NCBI GenBank assembly: GCA_947449895.1
Contig: CANFSO010000010.1
Location: 1 to 41,439, forward strand
Reading direction: 5' to 3'
Source of the DNA: Comamonadaceae bacterium
GTDB taxonomy: Bacteria > Pseudomonadota > Gammaproteobacteria > Burkholderiales > Burkholderiaceae_C
DNA: 41,439 nucleotides
Both the position numbers and the translations under genes were made by a program. The notes under the pieces are model-generated. The model saw only the letters and a program-made list of their open reading frames with translations. It had not been told where the DNA came from and made no database searches. This document shows positions 6,136-14,469 of the stretch, piece by piece (the first letter of the stretch is position 1; every line of letters starts with the position of its first letter).

Positions 6136-8802
6136 TCAGCTGTGGGGCGCCGTGCCAGGCACTTTTGATTCGAGCAACTTTTGCACAGGAATGTCGGTGA
6201 AGGTGATCACGACGCCGTCAATCCGGTTGTCCTGCGTTCGGTACGGCATGATCCGCACCCGAAACCAACGGTTGCCTGATGCCTCGACATTTTTCTCTTT
6301 GAAAATCAGGGTACGCAAGACGTCGGTAGCGTCACTCGACAAATCAAATTTGAGGTCGTTGGTGAGGTCTGAAATTGGCCGGCCAATGTCACCGGGAATC
6401 AATTTGATGATCTTGGTGGCGCGGGTCGTGAAGCGCCGGACATGCAACAGACGGTCTAAAAACAGCGTGGCGATGTCGGTGCTGTTGAGCAGGTTTTCAA
6501 TGTCGTCGTTGGCTCGGCCAAATGCGTCAACCCGTGTCTGCAGTTCAGAGTTAACGGTTTGCAGCTCTTCGTTCATCGACTGCATTTCTTCGCGCGAGGT
6601 GGTGAGCTCTTCGTTGGCGGACTGCAACTCTTCGTTGGCTGACTTGAGTTCCTCCTGCGAGGTCTGCATTTCCTCGCGCGTGGCCTGATGCTCTTCGCGT
6701 ACACGCGCCAATTCAAGCATCAGTTCGGGCACGCGAGCATCTGCGGATGCTCCGCCAGTCGCGGTCTTAACGGATTGCATGGGTACGAGCCCCATGTCTG
6801 CAAAAATCACCATGAACATACCATCGAGCGCTTTGAGATCATCCACCGGCTCAACGCTGATGCGAACGCTTGACCCGATGCCGTTTTCACCCAACGACAC
6901 GGCGTCCACCTTGGTGGCTATTTTTTGCCGAACTGTGCGAAAAAAAATGTCCGACACCGGTTGTCGCAAGCTCGGCCGCAACATCGCGAACAGGTTCAGG
7001 TTCGCTTTCCCAGCCGGGGGTTCGAGGTATTTAGACGTTTTCCCGCTGAAGTAAACGATATCGCCCTGACCTGTTGCCAGCACCGCCGTGGGGGCGAATT
7101 TTTTCATCAACAACTGATCCGCCAGCGTTTGCAAACTGGGCACGGCTGATGCGGCGATGGACGCTCTCACCTTCAACTCTTGCGCCTTCATGAGCGCTAC
7201 CGGGCCTTGCAACGGAAAAGCCAGCGGCAAGGTCTGACGGCCACTCTCCAGTCGACGGTAAATGTGCGTCTTGGCACCAACTCCAGCAAACAGGTTGTTG
7301 GCAACACCGACCGTCTCAGCCGTGCCAAGGACCAAGTAGCCGCCAGAGTTAAGGCTGCCGTGAAACATATGCACCAGTTTTTGCTGTAGCTCAGCTTCCA
7401 GATAAATCAACAGGTTACGGCAACTCAACACATGCAGCTTGGCAAACGGCGGGTCGCTGGTCAGGCTTTGCGGCGCAAAAATAATCATGCCGCGAATTTC
7501 TTTGCTGACGTTGTAGCCGCCCTGCACCTTGGTGAAGAAACGCGCCAAGCGCTCGGTCGATACATCGCTTGCAATATTGTCCGGATAAAACGCGGCACGC
7601 GCCTTTTCGATAGCATCTTTGTCCATGTCGGTGGCAAATATTTGTAGCGTGTAGCGCGCCGCTGGTTTGAGCTCATGCAGCGCTTCGGCAAATAAAATGG
7701 CCACTGTGTAGGCCTCTTCGCCAGTCGAGCAGGCAGGCACCCAAACGCGTAGTTCACCGCCTGCTGGGTGGGCGGCGAACAGGGCTGGCAAAACTTCTTG
7801 CTTGAAGTGTTGCCAGACCTCCGGGTCGCGAAAAAAGCAGGTCACGCCGATCAGCAGTTCTTTGAACAATAGCTCAGCTTCAACCGGATTTTCTCGGATG
7901 TATTTGACATAGTCATCGACACCCTCAATTTGGTGAATCGCCATGCGCCGTTGAATCCGTCGGTACACGGTGCTTTTTTTGTACTCTGTGAAATCGTGCC
8001 CGGTATGGGCCCGCACCAGAATCAAAATTTTTTCTAAGGCGTTGTGCAGCCGATCGGCCATGCGCTCGTCCAGCGGCCCCGCCAACAGCGGGTGCGAAAA
8101 ATAGGCCATGATTTTTTCAGGCAGCTGATCGGCCGACGCGACCACATCGGCCAAGCCTGAATCAACGGCGTTACGTGGCATCGCATCAAACATAGCGGTC
8201 TCGGGCGCTTGCACAAAAACGCCACCGGCTTTCTCTTTCAGGGCACGCAAGCCCAAGGTGCCGTCAGAGCCCATGCCGGACAAAATCACGCCGGCCGCAT
8301 TGGCCTGCTGGTCAAGCGCCAACGCACGCAGAAAAAAATCAATCGGCAATTGCAAACCACGCGGCGTCACTGGTTTCAGCAAATGCAACACCCCATGCAG
8401 CAAGGTGACTTCAAAGCCGGGCGGTGCCACGTACACATGGTTGGCCTCGACCAAGGTGATGTCACGCACCTGCACCACCGGCACCTGACTGTAGCGCTGC
8501 AACAGCTCGGGCAACAGGCTTTCCTTCAGCGGGTCGAGATGCTGCACCACGACATAAGCCAAGCCGCTCTTGGGCGATACATGTGAAAAAAACTGCTCCA
8601 GCGCCTCCAGCCCCCCAGCTGAAGCGCCAATGCCGATGATCGGCGTTTTGTGTCCCACCAGCGGGGCCAACGTCGCAACAGCATCGACCGCATCGGCTTG
8701 CGGGAACGGTACAACTTCCGGCGCAGAGTCTTCAGGTTCTGGAGGCTTCAAAGAAATAGTCGTAGACAACGGTGTGGGGAGGGGGTGGTTCTTGTGCGTC
8801 AT
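6136..8802 (-). CDS. CheB methylesterase-CheR methyltransferase-PAS fusion protein
   Basis: Cytoplasmic signalling protein of 888 residues from the ATG at 8802 (a TTG at 8814 would add four). A CheB-type domain at about 52-230 has Ser61 in GASAGG, His88 in QHLDP and Asp180 in MGSDGT. A CheR-type SAM methyltransferase at about 255-520 has YRRIQRRM and the VPACSTGEEAYT motif. Then come a PAS-like stretch, a heptad-rich coiled coil at about 700-760 (EELKSANEELQSANEEL and relatives), and a C-terminal PAS domain at about 770-875. The CheB part lacks a receiver domain, and no histidine kinase module follows, unlike the longest members of this family. Such fusions lie outside classical chemotaxis operons; their role is little understood. 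It is divergent from a PAS protein with which it may work. Confidence 0.93.
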   Translation of the reverse strand: MTHKNHPLPTPLSTTISLKPPEPEDSAPEVVPFPQADAVDAVATLAPLVGHKTPIIGIGASAGGLEALEQFFSHVSPKSGLAYVVVQHLDPLKESLLPELLQRYSQVPVVQVRDITLVEANHVYVAPPGFEVTLLHGVLHLLKPVTPRGLQLPIDFFLRALALDQQANAAGVILSGMGSDGTLGLRALKEKAGGVFVQAPETAMFDAMPRNAVDSGLADVVASADQLPEKIMAYFSHPLLAGPLDERMADRLHNALEKILILVRAHTGHDFTEYKKSTVYRRIQRRMAIHQIEGVDDYVKYIRENPVEAELLFKELLIGVTCFFRDPEVWQHFKQEVLPALFAAHPAGGELRVWVPACSTGEEAYTVAILFAEALHELKPAARYTLQIFATDMDKDAIEKARAAFYPDNIASDVSTERLARFFTKVQGGYNVSKEIRGMIIFAPQSLTSDPPFAKLHVLSCRNLLIYLEAELQQKLVHMFHGSLNSGGYLVLGTAETVGVANNLFAGVGAKTHIYRRLESGRQTLPLAFPLQGPVALMKAQELKVRASIAASAVPSLQTLADQLLMKKFAPTAVLATGQGDIVYFSGKTSKYLEPPAGKANLNLFAMLRPSLRQPVSDIFFRTVRQKIATKVDAVSLGENGIGSSVRISVEPVDDLKALDGMFMVIFADMGLVPMQSVKTATGGASADARVPELMLELARVREEHQATREEMQTSQEELKSANEELQSANEELTTSREEMQSMNEELQTVNSELQTRVDAFGRANDDIENLLNSTDIATLFLDRLLHVRRFTTRATKIIKLIPGDIGRPISDLTNDLKFDLSSDATDVLRTLIFKEKNVEASGNRWFRVRIMPYRTQDNRIDGVVITFTDIPVQKLLESKVPGTAPHS

Positions 8803-9060
8803 GCTTGGATACAAATTGAGGACATCGACTGATTCAGTCCAAATTAATCTGTCAGCTTGAAGATCGCAAGTGAAGATCTACCCAAAAATGATACAAAAAG
8901 ATTCAAAAGTAATTATTCGTTTTATACATTTAAAACTATTGCCAAAAATCTAAACATACTTTACAAATGTCTTCGAAGCTTATGGGCGTCGGTCGGACTC
9001 GTTGAGTCTTTAACTTGACTGCTTGGGACTGCTCAAGACTACTCATGAAAGAAGTTTCAC
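8803..9060. other. AT-rich divergent promoter region
   Basis: About 258 bases between the CheB/CheR fusion (leftward) and the PAS protein (rightward), notably A+T rich between 8880 and 8970, where the promoters should lie. It contains TTACAAATGT (8961-8970), the reverse of the ACATTTGTAA core found in two other intergenic regions. No open frame here is convincing. Confidence 0.5.
8961..8970 (-). repeat. Shared intergenic motif core ACATTTGTAA, copy 3 (reverse)
   Basis: On the minus strand it reads GACATTTGTAAAGTA, close to the 14-mer at 5324 and 27928. It points toward the CheB/CheR gene, 158 bases from its ATG. Confidence 0.3.
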
Positions 9061-9663
9061 ATGGCCATTTTTTTGGAGCCAGACAGACAGTTACGCCAAG
9101 AGGCGCTACAACGTTTGCCGCATAAAAATCTGTGGGGGGTGCCCGCCGGCACCATGGATCCGCACCGTCTTGTCCACGAATTGCAGGTGCATCAGATTGA
9201 GCTCGAAATTCAAAATGAAGAGCTCACGCAAACGCTGACGGAGGTCAACGCACTGCGTGCTAAGTACCTCGACCTCTACGACTTTGCGCCCGTCGGCTAC
9301 TTCACACTTGACACCCATGGCAACATCATTGAGCTGAACCTGCGGGCCGCCAAACTGCTTGGCAAGGAGCGTCCGCTACTCGTCGGTCGACCCCTGCGCG
9401 AGTTTTTTGACCCACAGACCCTGCCCCGGATGGACGCCTTTTTGAGCACGGCCGAATACAGCAACGAAGAAGTTTTTGCCGAGGCATTGGAGTCACTGCG
9501 CAGCAAATCAATCCTGATGCCGATGTACATGAATGCGCAGGCCCGCGCCTTTGTCGATCCACAGAGCGGTCAAAAACTAATTCGACTGGTGCTGATGGAT
9601 GTCACCACCCTGAAAATAGCCACCGATGACGTGGCCAGAGTCATCATCCACAGCGCCGACTGA
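9061..9663 (+). CDS. Stand-alone PAS-domain protein
   Basis: Protein of 200 residues with no output domain. An N-terminal helical segment (LVHELQVHQIELEIQNEELTQTL, about residues 38-60) precedes a PAS domain at about 75-190 beginning YDFAPVGYFTLDTHGNIIELN. The helix plus PAS is the start seen in many hybrid histidine kinases linked to CheB/CheR fusions, but the kinase part is absent: the stop is clean and the next gene follows after 2 bases on the other strand. GAAAGAAG precedes the ATG. It may act as a sensing partner of the divergent CheB/CheR/PAS protein, or be a remnant of a longer kinase. Confidence 0.85.
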   Translation: MAIFLEPDRQLRQEALQRLPHKNLWGVPAGTMDPHRLVHELQVHQIELEIQNEELTQTLTEVNALRAKYLDLYDFAPVGYFTLDTHGNIIELNLRAAKLLGKERPLLVGRPLREFFDPQTLPRMDAFLSTAEYSNEEVFAEALESLRSKSILMPMYMNAQARAFVDPQSGQKLIRLVLMDVTTLKIATDDVARVIIHSAD

Positions 9664-9665
9664 CC

Positions 9666-10487
9666 TCACTCTTTGCGGGCGCGCTCATAGATTGGCAGCA
9701 CGCGCGGCAAGTTGCGTTCAATGTCGGCGATGCGGGTGTTGCCGGCCGGGTGCGTGCTGAGCCATTGCGGCGGTGCGCTTTGGCTGCTGGCCGCCATCTT
9801 TTGCCACAGCGTGATGCCGGCGCGCGGGTCATAGCCAGCACGGGCCGCCAGCTCCAGACCCACCAAGTCGGCCTCTGACTCGTCAGACCGGCTGAAAGTC
9901 ATGTTCAGCAATTGCACGCCGTAGTTGGTCACCGTGCGGCCCAAATCACCCAGCCCCAACAACTGCGACAACACGCCCGCACCCATGCTGGTGGCTGCGC
10001 TCTTGCCCATGCGAGCGCGGGCATGCTCACGCAAGGCGTGGGCAATTTCATGGCCCATGATCTGCGCCACCTCGTCGTCGCTGAGTTGCAACTGCTCCAG
10101 GATGCCTGTGTAAAAAACAATTTTTCCGCCCGGCATGCAAAACGCATTGATCTGCTTGCTGCCGATCAGGTTGACCTCCCATTTCCAGGTCTTGGCGCGC
10201 GGGTTCCACTCGTTGGTGAACGGAATCAACCGCTGAGCGATGCGGCGCAAGCGAATCACTTGCGCGTTGTCGGCCGAGCCCAAAGCTTTTTGACTGGCCG
10301 CCTGCATCAAAATTTCGGTGTACTGCTTGCCGGCAGAGGCTTCAATGTCATCGGCGGGCACCAGACGGGCAAAGCCGGAGTTGCCGCCCACATCGACGCC
10401 TTCGCGCTGCGCCATGACAGCACCAGGCAAGGCCAAGGTCGCCACTAGCAAGGCCGACGAAAAACGCCTGCGCCATGTCACCACCAT
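9666..10487 (-). CDS. Periplasmic M48 family zinc metallopeptidase (BepA/LoiP-like)
   Basis: Protein of 273 residues from the ATG at 10487, the start that gives a proper signal peptide (VVTWRRRFSSALLVATLALPGAVMAQ). The zinc site HEIAH is at residues 146-150, with the third ligand expected at Glu203 in DESEADLVG. The spacing and the following GYDP segment are typical of the M48 family that degrades misfolded envelope proteins. No TPR region follows, so it is the short form. An upstream in-frame ATG at 10529 would spoil the signal peptide. It is divergent from ampG, with about 93 bases between the starts. Confidence 0.9.
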   Translation of the reverse strand: MVVTWRRRFSSALLVATLALPGAVMAQREGVDVGGNSGFARLVPADDIEASAGKQYTEILMQAASQKALGSADNAQVIRLRRIAQRLIPFTNEWNPRAKTWKWEVNLIGSKQINAFCMPGGKIVFYTGILEQLQLSDDEVAQIMGHEIAHALREHARARMGKSAATSMGAGVLSQLLGLGDLGRTVTNYGVQLLNMTFSRSDESEADLVGLELAARAGYDPRAGITLWQKMAASSQSAPPQWLSTHPAGNTRIADIERNLPRVLPIYERARKE

Positions 10488-10580
10488 GCCCGACCGCCCA
10501 CAATTTTTTTCATGGTCTGAGTATTCCATTGTTTGAATGTCCGAGTCTCTGAAAGCCAAGTCACGCCGTATTATTCCTGC

Positions 10581-11906
10581 ATGAGCCAAACCAATCCCAC
10601 CCAGCCAAGCTGGGGCCAAACCCTGCGCGTGTACCTTGAGCCGCCCACGCTGCGCATGTTGCTGCTGGGGTTTTCGGCCGGCTTGCCCTTGTTGCTGGTC
10701 TTTGGCACGCTGAGTTTTTGGCTGCGCGAAGCCGGCATTGATCGCACCACCATCGGTTACCTGAGCTGGATCGGGCTGGCCTACGGTTTCAAATGGGTCT
10801 GGGCGCCGTTGGTCGATCGGCTGCCGATTTTCTTGTTAACGCGCTGGCTAGGCCGGCGCCGCAGTTGGTTGCTGCTGTCGCAAAGCGTCATCATGGCGGC
10901 CTTGATCGGGCTGGCCTTCACCGACCCACGCTTGGCGCTGCTGCCAATGGTCTGGTGCGCGCTGGCCGTGGCGGTGGCGTCGGCCACGCAAGACATTGCG
11001 CTGGACGCCTACCGCATTGAATCCGCCGACGTGCAGCGGCAAGCCGCGCTGGCGGCGTCCTACCAAACGGGTTACCGCATCGCCATGATCTGGGCCGGCG
11101 CTGGCGTGCTGTGGATCGCCGCACGCGCCGAAGTGGCGGGCATCACCGGCTATCAGCAAGGCGCTTGGCAAACCGCTTATCTGGTGATGGCGGCGTCGAT
11201 GTTGCTGGGCATGGTCACGGTCTTGTTTTCGCCCGAGCCCGTCGCCATCCAGATGCCGCGCGCACGCAACGCGACTGAATGGCTGAAGGGTGCGCTGGTC
11301 GAGCCCTTCGCTGACTTTTTACGGCGATACGGCAAACAAGCCGCCTTGATCTTGGCGCTGATTGCGGTCTACCGCATCAGCGACGTGGTGATGGGCATCA
11401 TGGCCAATCCGTTTTATGTGGACATGGGTTTCACCAAGGACGAAGTCGCTGCGGTGACCAAAGTTTTTGGCGTCGTCATGACGCTGGTCGGCGCCTTTGT
11501 GGGCGGTGCCCTGGCCATGCGCTTCGGCGTGATGAAAGTGCTGATGCTGGGCGCGGTGCTCAGTGCGGCGACCAACCTGCTGTTTGCCTGGCTCGCCACA
11601 CGCGGCCATGACGTGACCGCGCTGATGTTCGTGATCTCAGCCGACAACCTGGCCAGCGGCATCGCCTCTGCGGCCTTCATCGCCTATCTCTCGGGGCTGA
11701 CCAACGTCAATTATTCGGCCACGCAGTACGCCTTGTTCAGCTCGATGATGCTGTTGCTGCCGAAGTTTCTGGCAGGTTATTCAGGCGCCTTTGTCGACGC
11801 TTACAACTACCAGACCTTTTTCATGGGCACAGCGCTGCTGGGCGTGCCGGTGCTTTTGCTGGTCTGGCTGGCGTCTAAGCAGGCCACGCAAACCGAAAAG
11901 CACTGA
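10581..11906 (+). CDS. ampG: AmpG-family muropeptide MFS permease
   Basis: Inner-membrane transporter of 441 residues with 12 or more hydrophobic segments. The start LRVYLEPPTLRMLLLGFSAGLPLLLV and the following LREAGIDRTTIGYLSWIGLAYGFKWVWAPLVDR are hallmark AmpG sequence. AmpG imports GlcNAc-anhydroMurNAc peptides from the periplasm for cell-wall recycling and, where AmpR/AmpC exist, for beta-lactamase induction. The ATG at 10581 was chosen because AmpG homology begins right after it; a start 48 bases upstream is possible but adds unrelated residues. No other recycling gene is adjacent. Confidence 0.92.
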   Translation: MSQTNPTQPSWGQTLRVYLEPPTLRMLLLGFSAGLPLLLVFGTLSFWLREAGIDRTTIGYLSWIGLAYGFKWVWAPLVDRLPIFLLTRWLGRRRSWLLLSQSVIMAALIGLAFTDPRLALLPMVWCALAVAVASATQDIALDAYRIESADVQRQAALAASYQTGYRIAMIWAGAGVLWIAARAEVAGITGYQQGAWQTAYLVMAASMLLGMVTVLFSPEPVAIQMPRARNATEWLKGALVEPFADFLRRYGKQAALILALIAVYRISDVVMGIMANPFYVDMGFTKDEVAAVTKVFGVVMTLVGAFVGGALAMRFGVMKVLMLGAVLSAATNLLFAWLATRGHDVTALMFVISADNLASGIASAAFIAYLSGLTNVNYSATQYALFSSMMLLLPKFLAGYSGAFVDAYNYQTFFMGTALLGVPVLLLVWLASKQATQTEKH

Positions 11907-11920
11907 ACACTGAAGCGAGA

Positions 11921-11936
11921 TTTACCGCATCTTTAC
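11921..11936 (+). promoter_or_regulatory. TTTAC direct repeat, candidate OmpR-type site
   Basis: TTTAC at 11921-11925 and again at 11932-11936, an 11-base period, lies 69 bases before the response-regulator gene. OmpR-family regulators bind direct repeats about one helical turn apart, so autoregulation is possible. Confidence 0.25.
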
Positions 11937-12004
11937 GATGGCTTCAAGCAGGCTTGCCGAGGTTCAGCCAAGATAGACCTTTCAGCCTTGATCGCGCCCC
12001 TCCC

Positions 12005-12730
12005 ATGACACAGCAACTTTTGATGATTGAAGACGACAACCGACTCGCGGCCATGGTCGGCGACTATCTGCGTCAGTCGGGCTACGAGGTCACGCATGCA
12101 CCCGATGGCATGAGCGGCCTGGAAGCCCTCGACCACAGCGAACCCGACCTGGTCATTCTCGACTTGATGCTGCCCGACATGGATGGCCTTGAAGTCTGCA
12201 GACGCATCAAAAGCCGTGGCACCCGTGGCGAAAAATCCAGCGTGGCGGTGCTGATGCTGACTGCCAAGGGCGACCCGATGGACCGGATTATCGGACTCGA
12301 AATAGGCGCCGACGACTACTTGCCAAAACCCTTTGAGCCACGCGAATTGCTGGCCCGCATCCGCGCCGTGCTGCGCCGTGGCGCCGAACTCAGCACGCCC
12401 TCTGGCAGCACCATTCTGCACAAAGTGATGCGCTTTGGCACCCTCGACATCGACCGCGATGCGCGGGTCGTGTCGCTGGCCGGTGTCCCGCGTGAACTCA
12501 CCTCGTACCAGTTTGACTTGCTGGTGGCGATGGCTGAGCGCGCTGGCCGCGTGCTCAGCCGCGACCAGATCATGGAGGCCGTGCGTGGCCGCGAACTCGA
12601 AGCCTTTGACCGCTCCATTGACGTGCACATGGGACGCATACGCAGCGCCATTGAAGTCGACGCGAAAGACCCGAAACGCATCTTAACGGTGCGCGGTGTC
12701 GGCTACGTGTTTGCTCGGCAACAGGACTGA
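12005..12730 (+). CDS. OmpR-family response regulator
   Basis: Protein of 241 residues. The receiver domain covers residues 1-118, with the acidic pair IEDDN at 9-12, phospho-acceptor Asp53 in ILDLMLPDMDG, a Thr in MLTAKG and the lysine in LPKPFEP. The C-terminal winged helix (about 140-235) ends in the usual TVRGVGYVF. ATG at 12005 was chosen because the receiver begins at once. No strong ribosome site is seen. It is followed 10 bases later by its sensor kinase. The signal is unknown; the pair resembles RstA/RstB and EnvZ/OmpR-type systems. Confidence 0.94.
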   Translation: MTQQLLMIEDDNRLAAMVGDYLRQSGYEVTHAPDGMSGLEALDHSEPDLVILDLMLPDMDGLEVCRRIKSRGTRGEKSSVAVLMLTAKGDPMDRIIGLEIGADDYLPKPFEPRELLARIRAVLRRGAELSTPSGSTILHKVMRFGTLDIDRDARVVSLAGVPRELTSYQFDLLVAMAERAGRVLSRDQIMEAVRGRELEAFDRSIDVHMGRIRSAIEVDAKDPKRILTVRGVGYVFARQQD

Positions 12731-12740
12731 GACGCTGTTG

Positions 12741-14090
12741 ATGTGGTCCCGCTTCACTTCGCATTTGTATGTCCGCATCTGGTTGGCCGTGGTGCTGACC
12801 GTCGCGGTGCTGACGTTTTCTGTCGGTTGGGCTTGGCGCATGACGGCCGATGCACAGCCGCCAATCCGCGAAGTGGTGATCCGCAACGCTTCCGGTGACA
12901 TCATTGGCACGGCACAAACCAGCGCTGACCGACGCCCAGGCCAAGACTTGAATTTTGAAGTACAGACTACCGACGGCCGCACGCTGGCTGTTCATTTGCC
13001 GCGGCCGAAACACCCGCCCGGCAGCAACTTCTGGCTTCGTCCGCCGTTTGGGTTTTTCTGGACGCTCCTCATGGTCGGCTTGGCCGTGGCCTTGGCCGCC
13101 TACCCGATCATCCGCCGCCTGACCTTGCGGCTCGAAGCCTTGCAACGCGGTGTGGAGCGATGGGGCAGCGGTGACTTGTCGGCCCGCGTGTCGGTGCAAG
13201 GCCAAGATGAGGTGGCCTTTCTGGCGACGCGCTTCAACAGCGCGGCAGAACGCATTGAAACATTGATGGATTCGCAAAAAGCCTTGCTGAATGCGCATAA
13301 AAACTTGCTGGCGAATGCGTCCCATGAGTTGCGCTCGCCCTTGACCCGCATCCGCATGGGACTGGAGATGCTAGCCCCCACGCTTGTCGCTGTGCGTGCC
13401 TTCGGCGGTGCGCTGCCCCATGAACTAGAGAGTGGGGCGCATTTACCCTTGGGGCGGCCCGGCGGGGAAACCTCTGCGGCAACGCTAAACGCAGATGAGG
13501 CCAAGCTCTACGCTTCCCGAAAAGCCGAGATCACGCAAAGCATCACGGAGCTCGACCAATTGATCGACGAAATTCTGCTGGCGAGTCGTCTCGACTCAGG
13601 GCAGACAGACAACGAACCGATGGACGTACTGGACCTGACCGGTCTGGCGGCAGAAGAATGCTCGCGTGTGAATGCCGAACTGACGGCAGAACTAAGGCAT
13701 GGGTCTGAGATAGCCGACGCACACAGTCTGCAACTGTGCGGCTCAACGCGACTGCTGCGGAGGTTGCTGCGTAATCTGCTGGAAAACGCCAAACGTTACA
13801 GCGACGGCGACGTCACACTGGCCTTGTCGCAAGGCGGCAGCACGGCCCAACCGACAGCCGTGATCCGCGTCAGTGACCACGGCCCGGGTGTGCCAGCAGA
13901 CCAACGCGAACGCATCTTTGAGCCGTTTTACCGGCTTCCGGGCGCGAGCGAACGCGACGGTGGCGTGGGTTTGGGTCTGGCCTTGGTCAAATCAATTGCC
14001 GAGCGCCACAACGGCAGCGTACGCTGCGAAGACAACCCTGGCGGTGGCGCCTCGTTTGTGGTCGAGCTGCCGATCCATCTCGACGCTTAA
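12741..14090 (+). CDS. Sensor histidine kinase with an in-frame insert in the DHp domain
   Basis: Inner-membrane kinase of 449 residues, partner of the preceding regulator. It has TM1 at about 12-32, a short periplasmic loop, TM2 at about 105-125, then HAMP (125-178), and a DHp H-box ASHELRSPLTRIRMGLEML with His195. The ATP-binding domain has the N-box NLLENA near 345-350, DHGPG (379-383) and GVGLGL (408-413). Between the first and second DHp helices sits an extra segment, about residues 212-256, starting APTLVAVRAFGG. Homologues have only a short turn there. The insert corresponds to 13371-13510, and its first 95 bases look like a palindromic intergenic repeat read through in frame. Activity of the altered kinase cannot be judged from sequence. 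Confidence 0.9.
   Translation: MWSRFTSHLYVRIWLAVVLTVAVLTFSVGWAWRMTADAQPPIREVVIRNASGDIIGTAQTSADRRPGQDLNFEVQTTDGRTLAVHLPRPKHPPGSNFWLRPPFGFFWTLLMVGLAVALAAYPIIRRLTLRLEALQRGVERWGSGDLSARVSVQGQDEVAFLATRFNSAAERIETLMDSQKALLNAHKNLLANASHELRSPLTRIRMGLEMLAPTLVAVRAFGGALPHELESGAHLPLGRPGGETSAATLNADEAKLYASRKAEITQSITELDQLIDEILLASRLDSGQTDNEPMDVLDLTGLAAEECSRVNAELTAELRHGSEIADAHSLQLCGSTRLLRRLLRNLLENAKRYSDGDVTLALSQGGSTAQPTAVIRVSDHGPGVPADQRERIFEPFYRLPGASERDGGVGLGLALVKSIAERHNGSVRCEDNPGGGASFVVELPIHLDA
13371..13470 (+). repeat. Repeat-like palindromic segment inside the kinase gene
   Basis: Begins CTAGCCCCCACGCTTG and ends CTTGGGGCGGCCCGGCGGGG. It contains nested pairs of C-runs and G-runs: CCCC 13416-13419 with GGGG 13434-13437, and CCCCC near 13375-13379 with GGGG near 13451-13454. 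Its wording resembles the C-rich/G-rich palindromic elements common between genes in Comamonadaceae. That identification is from memory; no second copy exists in this window. Confidence 0.5.
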
Positions 14091-14128
14091 CGCAACGATT
14101 CAAGCCTCCGGATGGCGAGCGCATAGTT

Positions 14129-14206
14129 CGTCACTGCGAGCGAAGCGTGGCAGTCCAGGAGCCCGAATTCGCAGTCATGGATGGCCGCGCTGCGCTCGCC
14201 ATGACG
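14129..14206. repeat. Imperfect inverted-repeat element between convergent genes
   Basis: Two 29-base arms, 14129-14157 (starting CGTCACTGCGAGCGAAGCG) and 14178-14206 (ending CTCGCCATGACG), are inverted copies with about six mismatches around a 20-base centre. The arms match the style of the widespread bacterial REP/MITE sequence whose arms read CGTCATTGCGAGC and GCTCGCAATGACG. It sits between the 3' ends of the kinase and zinc-finger genes, a usual place for such elements, and could also terminate transcription. Confidence 0.75.
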
Positions 14207-14219
14207 GGAATTTTCGTCC

Positions 14220-14435
14220 TCAGTGATGCGGACTGAAATGCTCGCCGTCTTTGAGCTTGTACAACGTGCTGCAGTAGGGGCAACGGGCTTGCCCACTCTC
14301 CGCCAAGCTCAGGTAAACCTTGGGATGGCTGCTCCACTGGCTCATGTTCGGGTTCGGGCAGAAAACGCCGCCCTGGCTGTTGAGTTCGCTGGCGCGGAGT
14401 TCAACCAACGCACCTTTTTTTTCAATCTTGCTCAT
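14220..14435 (-). CDS. CHCC-type zinc-finger protein
   Basis: Protein of 71 residues with the pattern Cys26, His37, Cys52, Cys55 (FCPNP, SSHPKVYL, RCPYCSTLYKL). This matches the small zf-CHCC family related to the zinc-binding end of mitochondrial complex I subunit NDUFS6. Bacterial members are common in beta- and alphaproteobacteria with no proven role. It follows ilvE by 34 bases on the same strand, a pairing I recall from many Burkholderiales genomes, so the two are probably cotranscribed. Confidence 0.9.
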   Translation of the reverse strand: MSKIEKKGALVELRASELNSQGGVFCPNPNMSQWSSHPKVYLSLAESGQARCPYCSTLYKLKDGEHFSPHH

Positions 14436-14469
14436 GCTCTTTGTCCGGTTCGATGCGTCGATGGGCGAC

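Noticed and set aside
6554-6700. Repetitive DNA (repeated TCTTCGTTGGC-like words) as a tandem repeat or CRISPR
   Set aside because: It encodes the heptad coiled coil of the CheB/CheR fusion; the repeats are protein-level, irregular and without spacers.
10488-10619. N-terminal extension of the M48 peptidase
   Set aside because: It would overlap the ampG coding start and bury the signal peptide; the ATG at 10487 gives a normal exported protein.
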